A DNA stretch of 64,000 bases, taken from positions 18,206,323 to 18,270,322 of the forward strand of contig OW240921.1 in assembly GCA_933207985.1 (NCBI GenBank). Reading direction: 5' to 3'. This document shows, in pieces, positions 52,801 through 63,235 of the stretch. Within the stretch, counting starts at the first letter, position 1. The number at the start of each line of letters is the position of its first letter. The notes beneath the pieces were generated by a model. That model made no database searches, had not been told where the DNA came from, and saw only the letters and a program-made list of their open reading frames with translations. Position numbers and translations under genes: made by a program. Source of the stretch: Pelobates cultripes (lineage: Eukaryota; Chordata; Amphibia; Anura; Pelobatidae).

Positions 52801-54912
52801 AAATGTGTTAACCTAGCCTCCAGACACAACTCATGATGACAATTCACTTACTGTCTGACCCACAAGTCCACTACCACAAATATTAACTTTGGTATTCAAA
52901 CCTACCTCTTGCTCTATATTTCACATGGTAATCTGGAGTACAACTCTCTGCCACATCAGGATGAGCAAGAAGGTTATTTTGAGTTGTTTTATTGTTTGTC
53001 TCCAATGTTTATACTGACATGCTTAGATTATAACTGGGAACTGTTAGGACTCTGCCTATACACTCTGCTTCTCTCTCCCTCCTTCTGCCCTCCATTCCCC
53101 TTCTTTATTTCCTACAGCCTGTGCTTTACTTCATACCCATATCTTCCCACCCGCTCTCCCTCATACTACTCTTGACTGGCCCCACATATCCTAGGATTGC
53201 AGTCATGTGGAATTCCACCATATTTCCTCTCTATCAGAATAAAACACACCATCCCTAGAAACATTCTTCCAACTTTTGACTCCCCTAAACTCACAAAGGA
53301 GTTTGAGACAATTGTGGCAGGCCTGCCACTTGGTAAAAGCCCTGCCCCAGACAGCTTCACAGGCAAATACTTTTAAACATTCTTACTAACCCTCACTGAT
53401 CCTTTTCTGAATGCCTTCAATTCTCTAACTACATTTACTACTCTCCCAGAATCGGCCTTGGAAGCCCACTTTTTCTCTCATACCCAAAGCTGGGAAAGAC
53501 TTAACTGCGAAAGCTACTGCCCCTATCTCCCTCATAAACATAGACTTACATTTTTTTACAAAGATACTAGCTAACCATCGCTGACCTCTATTGCAAGTCT
53601 TAGTAGATGCTGACTGTAACAGATCACCTGGCACTCCAACTGGGTACCTCCGTTGATGGTTGCTCCTACTGCTTCCCGAGGGCTCCAAGCACTCCACTTG
53701 ACACCATAAGCACTGCAGACCCCACAAACCGCCTCAGCTTGGTTGGGCTCTCGCTGCCTCCTACAACAAGGCTCCAGGCTCCAGTGGGTGAATCTCTCTT
53801 CCTTCAGAGGGCGAAGCAGGAACAAGCTCTTAGAAGAGCTTAGTGATTATAGCCAGGGGAGTATACAGCGTATAGCAAGCCCCAGTGTACATGTAGCCTT
53901 TTCCCCCACACACATGAGACGAGGCCCTATGTTGAGGGTAAAACAGTAACGCAGCAGTCTGATGCTTTCCTATGGGGAGCTCTAATGCGCATGCGTGGCA
54001 TTGCCGCGCATGCGCATTAGGTCTCCCCGGCCGGTGGGCGGGATCAGTCTCACTCACCGGCCGACGTAATGCAGAGGAGGAGCGGCGGTGGTTTCTGGTC
54101 ACCGCTGCTCCTCCTCTGCATTACATCACCGGCTGGGGAGACCTAATGCGCATGCATTTCCTCTCTACCAGAATAAAACCATCCCTAGAAACATTCTTCC
54201 AACTTTTGACTCCCCTAAACTCACAAAGGAGTTTGAGACAATTGTGACAGCAACTGGGGATTGGGAGGTGGGAGGGAGAGGGGACCTGCAGTGCCAGGAA
54301 AATGGATTGTTTTCCTGGCACTGGAGAGTCCCTTTAAATTAATCCCTGGAGGTTCTCTGTGTGGATCTTGTGGTCTGCAACTTCTATGGGCTGTACGGCT
54401 GTCTCCGTTCTGAGCTTTTCCTGAGACGTAGCTCTGCAATGCTCTGAATCATGGAGAAGCCCCACATTGTGAGGTAGAGTTACCTGTGTTGTCTGCACCT
54501 GCTGGAGGTACACACCACAACAGGCTTCCTTAATGTATGGGCACTGGGGTGCTATGGGTGAGCTAGAAAGATCACCTGATCTCCCCAACTGGTCTGGCAG
54601 GCTTGCCTGCCATACAAAGGCGTCTAGTTCCATAGGTTGCTGATTCCTTTGCCTTAAACTCTAGATGTTACAATAAAGCAAGTGTAGTGTTTCTTCATAT
54701 CTCAGTATGTTCAGTGAGGAACAGAAATTAAAATGGGCTACCTGTGTTACGTATGTGTGGTTGCTGTTTTTGCGGTATTCAGGTATGTGGGGATGTCTGT
54801 GGTGTTACGTTTATGTATGTGGACTATTTGTGGTATTTTGATAAAAGATCTTACCTGCTGTAGGTACAGCTAGAAATAGGCATAGAATCACTGCTAAAGA
54901 GGTCATTCTCAT
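43779..54912 (-). CDS. Secreted two-LU-domain protein, PLA2-inhibitor-gamma/PINLYP-like (copy B)
   Basis: Complete paralogue of the 5220-18422 gene. Exons 54855-54912, 50026-50142, 49585-49743, 47261-47410 and 43779-43897, with the same exon lengths and phases and all GT-AG junctions. The product is 200 residues. The signal peptide is identical to copy A. Domain 1 ends CCGGDNCN here (CCDGDNCN in A). 23 residues differ in total: 3 in exon 2, 8 in exon 3, 3 in exon 4, 9 in exon 5. No cysteine is changed. No stop or frameshift is present, so both copies look functional. The gene lies in the same orientation as copy A, about 36 kb away. An upstream ORF created by a 32-bp duplication sits just before the start codon. 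Confidence 0.9.
44308..45268 (+). mobile_element. CR1 LINE 3' end, inserted only in copy B
   Basis: Starts inside the reverse transcriptase, just before VCVFADDTKIC (active-site FADD kept), and continues through KLEKWSELWQLTFNVDKCKIM, VRPHLEYCTQYWRPY and LERVQRRATKL to the CR1-typical 3' end GACTAGATGGGCCGAATGG and 'ttctatgtttctatg'. Reading is open for 200 codons (44427-45029), then shifts. Copy A is uninterrupted at the matching point (5685/5686), giving the empty site. Confidence 0.9.
45890..45995 (-). repeat. Hairpin-GAAAC repeat motif, copy B
   Basis: On the minus strand reads TGATAAAGGCCTCTGTGTAG, then GCCGAAACATTGCAG. GGCCT and AGGCC can pair around a 6-base loop just before GAAAC. 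The copy A version (6265-6310) is mutated. Confidence 0.55.
46203..46650. mobile_element. T2/Kolobok-like MITE (shared with copy A)
   Basis: TTAA at 46203-46206 and 46647-46650, ends TTAAAGGGACAC and GTTCCTTTAA. Same insertion as 6519-6979. Confidence 0.8.
47261..47410 (-). CDS. Coding exon 4 (first half of LU domain 2), copy B
   Basis: 150 nt with the same splice sites. Residue changes from copy A: N to S (ENE/ESE), V to L (CVKL/CLKL) and M to I (TDMVC/TDIVC). Confidence 0.9.
48231..48691. mobile_element. MITE with TTAA target, copy B only
   Basis: Bounded by TTAA at 48231-48234 and 48688-48691, with inverted ends TTAAAGGACCACTATAG and CACTCTAGTGTTCCTTTAA. Subterminal hairpins lie at both ends: GACCACTTCA/TGAAGTGGTC (about 48258-48283) and GCCAGGAAAACA/TGTTTTCCTGGC (about 48650-48673). 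Copy A has a single TTAA at 9625-9628 and no insert. It lies in intron 3. Confidence 0.9.
48790..49300. mobile_element. Older hAT-like minisatellite element, copy B version
   Basis: Equivalent of 9830-10530. The GT array is only about 200 bp here (48790-48995), followed by the same unique part ('ctggtggtctggtggggagtg', 'gttcaccctcgtgagatc'). Confidence 0.65.
49585..49743 (-). CDS. Coding exon 3 (second half of LU domain 1), copy B
   Basis: 159 nt. The loop between YVG and NIKCC reads QVDIGGANPSTFTT here, against YLDIGGADSSTYSM in copy A. Confidence 0.9.
50026..50142 (-). CDS. Coding exon 2 (first half of LU domain 1), copy B
   Basis: 117 nt, same splice sites as copy A. Reads TCEGDTVPCDG where A reads TCEGKPVTCDG; otherwise identical. 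Confidence 0.9.
51330..53614 (+). mobile_element. Degenerate L1/Tx1-type LINE, copy B version
   Basis: Same element as 13210-16958, lacking the endonuclease part: sequence passes from the equivalent of A 15104 ('tccaccatat') straight to A 16567 at 53221. It keeps LDRAHRALGL and HYFTLKEDILLIL in the ORF1 part. Confidence 0.75.
53615..54337. mobile_element. LTR fragment and GC-rich MITE composite, copy B version
   Basis: 53615-53955 matches the LTR fragment at 16959-17315. 53960-54337 matches 17316-17838 but lacks one of the repeated 'ggccggtgggcgggatcag' units. The 103-bp L1 segment recurs at 54155-54250. Confidence 0.55.
54855..54912 (-). CDS. Coding exon 1 (signal peptide), copy B
   Basis: Start at 54910-54912, donor GTAAGA after 54855; identical to copy A in the coding part. 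Upstream, 8 extra bases (CTGACCGG) follow the TTCCAG acceptor-like site compared with copy A. Confidence 0.9.
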
Positions 54913-54944
54913 AGCCTTGATAACCTTTGTATGATCATTCTCAT
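54909..54944 (-). CDS. Upstream ORF of 11 codons overlapping the start of gene copy B
   Basis: A tandem duplication of 32 bp (minus strand, unit from ATCATACAAAGG to GAGAATG) places an extra ATG at 54942-54944. Because 32 is not a multiple of 3, it is out of frame with the gene. It encodes MRMIIQRLSRL and stops with TGA at 54909-54911, overlapping the main ATG (54910-54912) as ATGA. Copy A lacks the duplication. Whether it lies in the mature transcript depends on the unmapped 5' end, but it falls between the acceptor-like TTCCAG and the start codon. Confidence 0.6.
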   Translation of the reverse strand: MRMIIQRLSRL

Positions 54945-55965
54945 AGCCTTGATAACCTTTGTATGATAACTTGGTCAGTATGGTCCAGATATGGAAATTA
55001 GGTGATTTAATTGGAAAAGGCAAAACTCCAATCGAAAGCCGGTCAGCTGGAATACAAAGAGTAGAACAAAAAGTGTGCAACTAACATGTAATATATACAA
55101 ATCTTTGATAGCATATAGTTAAGAGGAGTTTCCTACAATCTTGCTTCTCCTATCCTCTACCCCTTATTCTTCATAATATCCTTTATATTTTTATCTGTTA
55201 TGTTTTTAACTTTAACATTTACTTTTTCTTTCTAATACCTTTACAGACCTTAATAATATTCTCTTCAATTATTCTTTAAAGCTGCATCTCTGTTTACTTC
55301 TGGACAAGTTGGTAGGGGGAGCATGACTGGTGCCCATGGATTGTTAGCTATACTAAAAAGTGTTGCAAATGTTGCACATTTTTATGGGTTTAAGGAGATA
55401 CGGGGAGAGGAGATTCACCAGTCATCAGGAACAGTTGAGGGAACCCGACTGAATTTCTCATCCTCCCACCCTAGTTCTGGGAAACTTGTTTTTTGAAATC
55501 TTGTTGTTTGTTTCTTGTGCTGGAGAACTGTCTGCTGAGCAACCGCCCAACAGCTGACAGGGCTATGGATAATTTTAAAATGATTTATTTTTAATAAAGC
55601 TTTGTCCGTTTCCCTTATCCACTGTAGAATGGGCCCTATGGCTTATTCTGGGGCAACGGTGGGGATGTAGAGATGGTGCAGCAGTCACCTTTATCTCTCC
55701 CTTTCTCTGTTTATATGTTTCCTTTTGTGTGCAAGTGTGTGTCTTGCGCGTGTTCTACCCCTAATATATACATAGGAGGTTCATCTTAGTTCTGTTTTTA
55801 TCTGTTAACCCTGTCACTTTTCTCTCCTGTATATTGTACCCAGGGTTCTTGGCATCTGGGAAGGAAATATATGTTGGCATCCCCACCCATGAACTTAATT
55901 TTTTGTGTGTCTCAGTGCACCCTCCAATCCTCTTTTGTTAGGTAAATTACACACACATAATCACA

Positions 55966-55968
55966 TTA

Positions 55969-56012
<44 letters not shown>

Positions 56013-56345
56013 TAGATACACTCACATTCATGCACACATACCCATGATCTCTAAAAAGGGGACCCATCCAACCTCTCTTTTCCTCCCTTTCTCTGGGTTA
56101 GAGATGGGGTGGTGCCTCATCCCTGGGGTCCAGTGAAGAGCTACTGGGATCGCTCTGTTCAGTGAATGCGATACTGGTGATCGGGTGACATCATATCCTG
56201 GCTCCCAGCAGAATATGATCACAGCAGCTCCCTCATTACCTGCTCTACAGCCACTCACATCACATTGGCAGAGCAGGTGCCTGAAGTGTGGCACTGATGA
56301 ATCCCAATCCTCCCTCTGGGAATTCGCACCTGGGAATGCTTAAAC
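55966..56345. repeat. AT microsatellite and copy-B-specific segment
   Basis: An (AT)n run at 55970-56004 (shorter in copy A at 19516-19536) is followed by about 340 bp not present in copy A. This holds 'gggtccagtgaagagctactggga' and a 'ctggctcccagcagaatatg' phrase related to 39100-39145. It is probably a piece of a minisatellite-type hAT-like element. Confidence 0.5.
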
Positions 56346-57009
56346 TGGAACTTCCATTGGCTTTCCTGAACTCAGCCCTTCAACTGACTGAGAGTGTAAA
56401 CTGATCGCACTCAGTAATAAGCTAAGCCATGAGAGCTATGCAATTACCATTCACCTTACTTGTTTTCTAAGGGAAGAGAATGCTTAGAAACTTCAAACTC
56501 TCCTGAGTCAATAGTACAGACAGGGAGCAGCACCAGATGAACTGCAGGCAAAGCATCAAACCATTCAAAGATGGAATAACTGTTTACAATGGGGGAAGAG
56601 GCACTCTTGACACTATAACCACAATAGTGAGCAATATAGCTGTAGTGGCTATGGTGCTTGGAGTGTTCCTTTTACATTTTAGATTGCCGCCCAGTACTAC
56701 CGAAGCAGTAGAACCCATGAAAACACAATAAGTCGCTTTGCACAAAATATTTTATATTACCTTTAAGCACTAACAAGAAAAAAATATATTGAGTAAAAGA
56801 AGGTGTACAACATGAAATACCTTGCGTGAAGACATCTTTTATAAATTTTTTATTTTGTGGTGCAAACAATTGACACAGACTCTTGCGTTGCCCCAACAGC
56901 AAGTACAAGATAAGCAAATACATAAATGAACAAATAGAGGGCATGGTAGATCACTGCACACATTTTTCTTTTTTAGTAGCAGCTAGGACAAGTGGTTTTC
57001 AAACATGTC

Positions 57010-58015
57010 TAGGGAGGATAGCAAAACTTAAGACGTGGTTGATGTGGGTTGTATAGACATGAGTGGTATGCGGGTGCGTGGCTTAAAACTTGCTGGTGTG
57101 ACTTGCGCGTTTACAATAAACAATTAATAAACAAGTAGGTTGTTCGGCTAGCTGGTATGTCGTTATGAGATTAGTGAGTAACAAACTATCTGAGCTGCGG
57201 CCTATTAGGTGCTGTACATGCTAGTTATCAAGATGCAAGGAGAAAAAAACAATATCAAACACATTTAAGATGGGGACAGGCTGATAAATGAGTTAAGTGT
57301 GAGCGGACTTGGTATTCGGGCTGGGTACAAATCTTGCCGTTATTGTTACGAGGGACCTATGAGCTTGCTATATTCAGTGATAACTGAGAGCCTATGGAAT
57401 CAGATTCTAAAAGAAAATAAGACTGGATATATAGGCAACAGGCTTGTTACTAATGAAACAAAAAACCCTGAGATAGGAATCCCTAGAACGAGGCTTCCCT
57501 GTGTGAAGCAAGGACCTTGCTAGACATGTCAGGCAATGAAGTGATTTATGCATTATATGTGGAATTGTGCTGTAAAGAAGGCAACTGCCTAAATAAGCAA
57601 AGAGAAATAAAAAAAAAAATGAATTCAAGTGGGCCTTGCTGTTGGGAGTCAACCCTGCGGTGCGCAGCCGATGTCGGTTAATGGCAGGCCGTCACTCTGC
57701 TGCCCAAACATTTTTCCCCCTGGCTGGTAATTAGTTGTGTAGTCACGTGTATGAGTGTGCACCAGTGCAGTGTAGTCTTGTAGTTAGTGAGTGTGTGTGG
57801 GAGGTGCGGTCGATGGGAGTGCCTGGTGTATGATGAGATTGGGGCGCTAAGGTCGAGTCTTTCTAGTCAGGTGTATGTTAGTAAATCCTACATGGCATAT
57901 CACATTAGAGGTCGACATCGATAAGATAAAGTCAATCATATTAAATTAAAGTAGTCAAATTCAGGTGGGAACAAAGAGTAGGTAACAACAGTAGCTAAGG
58001 AGCAATAGGGTTAAT
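57010..58015 (-). mobile_element. 3' part of the L1-type element, copy B version
   Basis: Matches 20005-21000 closely. The ORF1 part present in copy A is missing; sequence continues into a CA minisatellite (58020-58150). Confidence 0.6.
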
Positions 58016-58479
58016 ACATAATACATACAGATAAAGCCAGACAGAGATGCACACATACATACAGACATACATACAGACACACTGACATATATACATACAG
58101 ACACACAGACAGAAACACACAGACACACACACATACACACACACACATAGCTACATACCCAGTTCTTAACGCATTTCTTAGCTGGGGGACTCTACTTATA
58201 ACAGGGGTCCAAGAGGGTCGCAGCCAAATTCCCTGGAGGACAAACTTATCTAGGCTGCAACCCCTGCAACCGCTGGGTAGTTCCTGCTACCATCAGGGTT
58301 GGAATGACAATGGAGGGACTGTGGGGGAGAATGAGACACGGAGGAGCTGCAAGGTAGACAATCTGAAGGGGCTAATGGGGGGAATGAGACACGTGAGGTC
58401 CTGGGGGAGTAAAGAAACAGATGGGTGGGGGCAAATTCTTTGCACTGGGGGTCCAGTGGTTTACTGATTTTGTGAAGCG

Positions 58480-60020
58480 TCCCTTGACATCGAAGACTTC
58501 ATCAGAATATCTCATGTCCCTTTATATATGCTGTATTATTCACAGTTGTCCAACTAACATGGTCTCAACTGGAAATCCAGTTTGATGTCAAATCCAGCTA
58601 TCATCATAGTGAACAGTTTCTCTCATTCTTTGTGACAAGTAAAAGCTGTAGGTAGGGCTAAATTTATGGGATTAGACACAACAGTCACAGACCAGAACTG
58701 GAAGCTATGAGTTTCTGCATCTTGCCAGCTCAGCTTGCAAGTAGAATAATTGTATTATTTAATGTAATAACATTTTTTAATTTTTAACATATTGCATTCT
58801 TTGAAAACTACACGGCATCAATCTGAGGGGAGTCAATTAGTATGGTATGCTCATCATATTGTTTCATTATTGCTTTATATAATATATAAAAACAGAAGGG
58901 TAAAGGAAAAAAATGAAAATAAGAAAACAAAACTAAACTACACATAAATTCACCTGAAATTCATCTCTATCTACCTATCTCAGTATCTGTCTGAATCGTA
59001 TCTATCCATGACAACAAAATGTTTTGTTGCTAGAAAGTCCTGTGTTTTAAATACATGTCTGCACACAGGATTTCATTATACTGGGAAACCAAGAACCTAT
59101 GCTTATTTAACCCAATACATGGTATTCGAAAAGACTCGCTGTTTTGATTTAACCCATTAAAACAGTATTTTCCCTGGCATTTACAAAATTGAAAAATCAA
59201 CTATAAATTGTGTTAACCTTCTTTTCCTGAAGTGCTCTGTATTTTTTTTAAGTGTATAGTAAAGATTTTGCAAGCAACATCACAATCCAGTCTAAGGGTT
59301 ACTCCAACCACCATGGCCACGTAAGCTTTTTGAAGTGGTCACGATGATAGGAGCCTGAATGTGCAGCGTTTCTGCTTTAAACACTCTATGTCCAGAAATA
59401 ATGGCACTCGTGTGTTGGGGGTTAGTTGCAACCCCAGCACATATGACTTAGGTGGCCTAGAACGCTGTTCTGGACTGGTTAATGTCAATTTATTGCTTAA
59501 TTTCAGTATGTTGTCAGCACTGAAAGGCTTAATAGTTTCTCCCTTGCTCAAAGTAGCTGTTAACAGGAAGCTATCCCTTACAATTTTTTAGATTATATAT
59601 TACATAATATATTTTGTTTTTGTATCCTTTTAAATGGACAAAATTGCTGGCTTGTTGTAAATCAAGCTCTATCCTTAATAGTGGTGAAATTAATGAATCC
59701 CCAATAACAAATCTACTGGCAATTGTCATAACTCATTAAAGATTTGTTCTGGGGAAAATCCAGGAAATATATGACAATAACAAAATCAATCATTAATCAT
59801 TACTAATAAGTAAAAATAACTAAAAAAATACCTAAACAATAACTAAACAAAAAAGTAGACACTTGATTCTTTCAAATCCAAAGTTATATCATGATTGCCT
59901 TCAATTAGCTAGGGTAATGTATATAGATCTTTTAAGCAAAGCAAAAATAATCAGCTCCTGCGATCCTCTTACCTGCTACCTTGCGCAATGTCAGCTGCTG
60001 ATTACTTTATGTTGCAACGT
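58480..60020. other. Upstream unit DNA, copy B, no gene seen
   Basis: Closely matches 23670-25200. No coding exon recognised. The candidate upstream noncoding exon donor is at 59965-59980. Confidence 0.4.
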
Positions 60021-60262
60021 TTTGCTCGAATAAAACAACCTACTGGTTGCATTAAGTTCTTGGCATCCAGAGTACCTTGTTGATATTAATAATGGCCATG
60101 TGGCACTGTGTGCCATCTACATCCAGTAGAGTAAACAATTATATCATACTTGGGGTTAAAAGCTATGTCTAAGTCAACATGTACTGACTATTAAATTTGT
60201 GTTTAAACTTCTAACCTGAGAGTTTGTTGAAAATGTTCAACTGAGCTTCTGGTATCTAATTT

Positions 60263-60317
60263 ATATGTGTCGTATATAAGTGTATGTGTCGTATATAAGT
60301 GTATGTGTCGTATATAA
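60263..60317. repeat. 20-bp tandem repeat, three units
   Basis: Three copies of a GTATGTGTCGTATATAAGT-type unit; copy A has one (about 25436-25455). Confidence 0.85.
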
Positions 60318-60481
60318 CACCATTAGCAGTGTTTGTTGCAATTATGGTAGATAAGAAATGGATTGAAGTGTTATGTTGCATAGGTAATGTTTTTTTTTTT
60401 TACTTTTGTAGGATACACTGGGAATTGAGTCATAGGGTTTGATTTATCAAGTGTTTTGTTCTAAAAAGTGTACTAAAAGTG

Positions 60482-60560
60482 GGCCAATCACCATTGAAAT
60501 AATGTCATTATAGTCATGTCTATAAAAGAACAGTCGACAAAAGAACCATGCTGCTATTAC
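60482..60560 (+). promoter_or_regulatory. CCAAT plus TATA-like pair at the end of copy B
   Basis: A GGGCCAATCAC box (about 60481-60491) is followed about 30 bp later by GTCTATAAAAGAAC (about 60517-60530). Copy A keeps the TATAAAAG but has lost the CCAAT part (about 25695-25712). Related GGGCCAATCAC boxes occur at 4584 and 41584. Spacing fits a plus-strand promoter, but no plus-strand exon was found downstream. Confidence 0.3.
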
Positions 60561-60720
60561 TTTAATTACTCTTTGGTTGTTCTTCTGACTATCTGGACAA
60601 AAACAATTACTCTCCATCGAAGATCTCTCTCTCTCTGTAACGTCAGCTAAGCTGTATCACCTATTAGGTTTTTATATATGTATGGCTGTTTACATTGGGA
60701 GTAGAATAAATGTATATTTT

Positions 60721-61986
60721 TGTGACAGACCGACTGGCACCCCGACTGGGTACATCCGTCAATCACTTCTTCCTAGTACTTGCAAGCACCATAAGCACCG
60801 CACTGGAACACCATAACCACAGTAATCCCCACAAACCGCTGCAGCTTGGTTGGGGTCTCGCTCCACCAACCCTGGACCCAAGACCAGGATCCAGCTTCCA
60901 GTGGGTAGACCTCCCCTAATCCAGAGAGCAAAGCAGGCTGCTCTTAAAAGAGCAATCATTGTGATCCAAGGGAGTATAGTGATTATAGCAATCCCCATAG
61001 TGAATATAGCTTTCCAATCCCCCAAACACGAGCCTAGACTTCATGAAGGGTAAAACGAATCTGTTTAATGGCAGCCACAACTGTCCTTTTATGCAAGTCC
61101 CAATGCAAGGGGCACTCCCACCTGGACCTGGTGGAAGACTGTAGGACAAAATCACAGACCAATGACAATACTGGACACTCCCATATACACAATCCCTCCA
61201 GTCTGCCTGGGAGATAATTAAATCAAGCACTGTATTAACTCCATAATCTTCAGACATAAAAACACACATTTTTATAAAACCGCAAAGATACCTTTAAAAC
61301 ATACAATACCCCCACAAATATTACATCCTCTGATAGCCCTAATCTTAGGGACCAACATATCCAAAAATCACCCAGATCAGTTCAGGGGTTCAGGAATTTC
61401 CTGGAAGTCATTTATTTGACCAACCGCACGCATGGTCCCATGCCCAAAATAGTTCCAGAGAATCAGGGCTTGCGGTCGGTCTAGTTTGGTAGATTAAAAA
61501 TTAATAAACTAACAAACATTGTCAATGTTCTTACCCTGGAGCTTGTTCCCCTCATCAAGACGAACGATTCCACCAAACAGTGACCTTCTAACTTGTATAG
61601 AACCGAACGCAGGCGATGATGGAAATCCAGCGGAGTTCGGGCGTTTCTGTGTCCGATTTTAGTTCCATGAGATTCATGCCTAAACACCGTTGCCTGCGCT
61701 CATGCGAACAAGATGGCTGCCACCTCATGGTTGTCCATAGGAATTACTGCCACCCAGACGAACAATTAGAACACTGTGGTGGGAACCGTTCCAAGGTGTT
61801 AATAGGTGTTAACAAGGTTCCTGGTGGTCTCTGGTTCATGGTAGTCGAACTGGATAATGTTAAAATAGGAAGGGAATGCAATCTACCAAACAGAATAGCA
61901 AAAAGGCATGAGAAAGGTCTTTTATGAGCCTTTTTGCATGGCCATAGTCTTTTGGTAAGAGGCTGGCCAGCAGGCCCCCCCAAACA
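60721..61986 (-). mobile_element. LTR-like element, minus strand
   Basis: Plus-strand start TGTGACAGACCGACTGGCAC; read on the minus strand it runs from TGTTTGGGGGGGCC (about 61986) to CTGTCACA (60721), with TG...CA ends. It matches the LTR fragments at 16959 and 53615 over its first 300 bp. No clear target duplication or internal coding region is present, so it is probably a solo or partial LTR. Confidence 0.5.
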
Positions 61987-62009
61987 CCCATGACTAGGTT
62001 CAGTTCGTC

Positions 62010-62270
62010 ATTTATTTATAAAGAACTTCAGATTCCATATTAATATTTTTGGGTTATATAGAAGGATATGACGGTGACCCATTAATACAAGAAGATATAT
62101 ACATAGACTTATTCCAATCTCCCTCACCATATAGATATTTATAACAACAATGCTTATACATTTTATGAATTGGTTCATGGGTAATTGAATGTACATCAAC
62201 AAAAACAATTTCAAAACGTATCTATAAAATATTTCCAAATCTAGTCAGAATACAAATTGGAGCTTGTGAG
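62010..62270 (-). pseudogene. Weak relic of an exon-5 neighbourhood (third gene unit)
   Basis: 62160-62265 resembles the intron just upstream of exon 5 in copies A and B: 'ggttcatgggtaattgaatg' against 'ggttcatagataactgaatt', then 'ctataaaatat' and 'aaatctagtcagaat' against 'ctgtaaaatat' and 'aaatctagacagaat'. Where exon 5 would lie, a minus-strand frame reads GEGDWNKSMYISSCINGSP. Similarity to exon 5 itself is poor and no good acceptor is visible, so if real it is a decayed paralogue. Confidence 0.35.
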
Positions 62271-63233
62271 GATATTTATAGGGTAATAAATATTAAAAAT
62301 TATATTTTATTCAAGTTATCAAAATTATTTTTATAAATATAAAATTGTATATTTTAGCACTGTTTCCCCTTGATTGACTTGAAGAGTTACCCACAATTTT
62401 AACTCTTATAGACCCTGGAGTACATTTATTAGAGAATTGGTATTGCACACAATAATCACAACCGATTATAAAAATAGAATTTATTATTATAACAATATAT
62501 AATATGCATGACAATATTAAGTGAATATTTGATATAATACTAGTTTAAAAAATTATAACAAATATGGCAACAATAACCACAAAAAAAGAAAATTTTAAAT
62601 CATTCATAGAATTTGTGTACCCATCGGGTCAGTGTAATCGGCAATTATTAGTACAGATTTTCATGACATGAATAATCAATTAGCTTCCAGCAACATAAAG
62701 TTAAAATTGAGTTACTTGCAAAACTACAGATAATTCCTCTAGAATTTAATTGTAGATTATGCTAACGTACTGTAACTATAATCTCAATTTTAGTAATGAC
62801 AGGAGGTGAATATTTGCATAACTCTCTCTACTGAGAATCTCCAGCAGTACAGATCATAGAAACAAACAACCAATCAGAAAAAAAGTTACTTGATACACAA
62901 AAGGCCCTGACAACTCAAGCCCCTCCCCTTCCGAATAATAAACAGGTAAGAAAAAAGTAAACATAACAATAAGCATATGTCAAAAAGTCCAATTAGTCAG
63001 TGCAGAATTCCAAATATTCAGAAAGGAAAATGAACAACAACAAAAAAAAATGCAGATAGGCTCGTCCCTTGAAGAGAACCAACCACACTGAAAGAAAAAG
63101 AAAAAGGTGAAAGGCATTTGAAATGACAAGTTGTCCACATAATGTGAATACTTGACTTACTTTAAACATTGTAAAACAGGTCATCATTAAGCGTAATCAT
63201 GACTAACTAGCAACTAACCATAAATAGAATATA
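62271..63233. other. AT-rich spacer, nothing identified
   Basis: Short frames only; no element ends, RNA gene or exon recognised. Confidence 0.4.
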
Positions 63234-63235
63234 TA

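Larger units (their letters stand above)
41346..60560. repeat. Segmental duplication, copy B
   Basis: Direct-repeat partner of 4338-25700; see copy A. Copy-specific insertions here are the palindrome (41600-42236), an L1-bearing block (about 42520-43306), a CR1 (44308-45268), a MITE (48231-48691) and a segment after an AT microsatellite (56004-56345). Confidence 0.92.
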
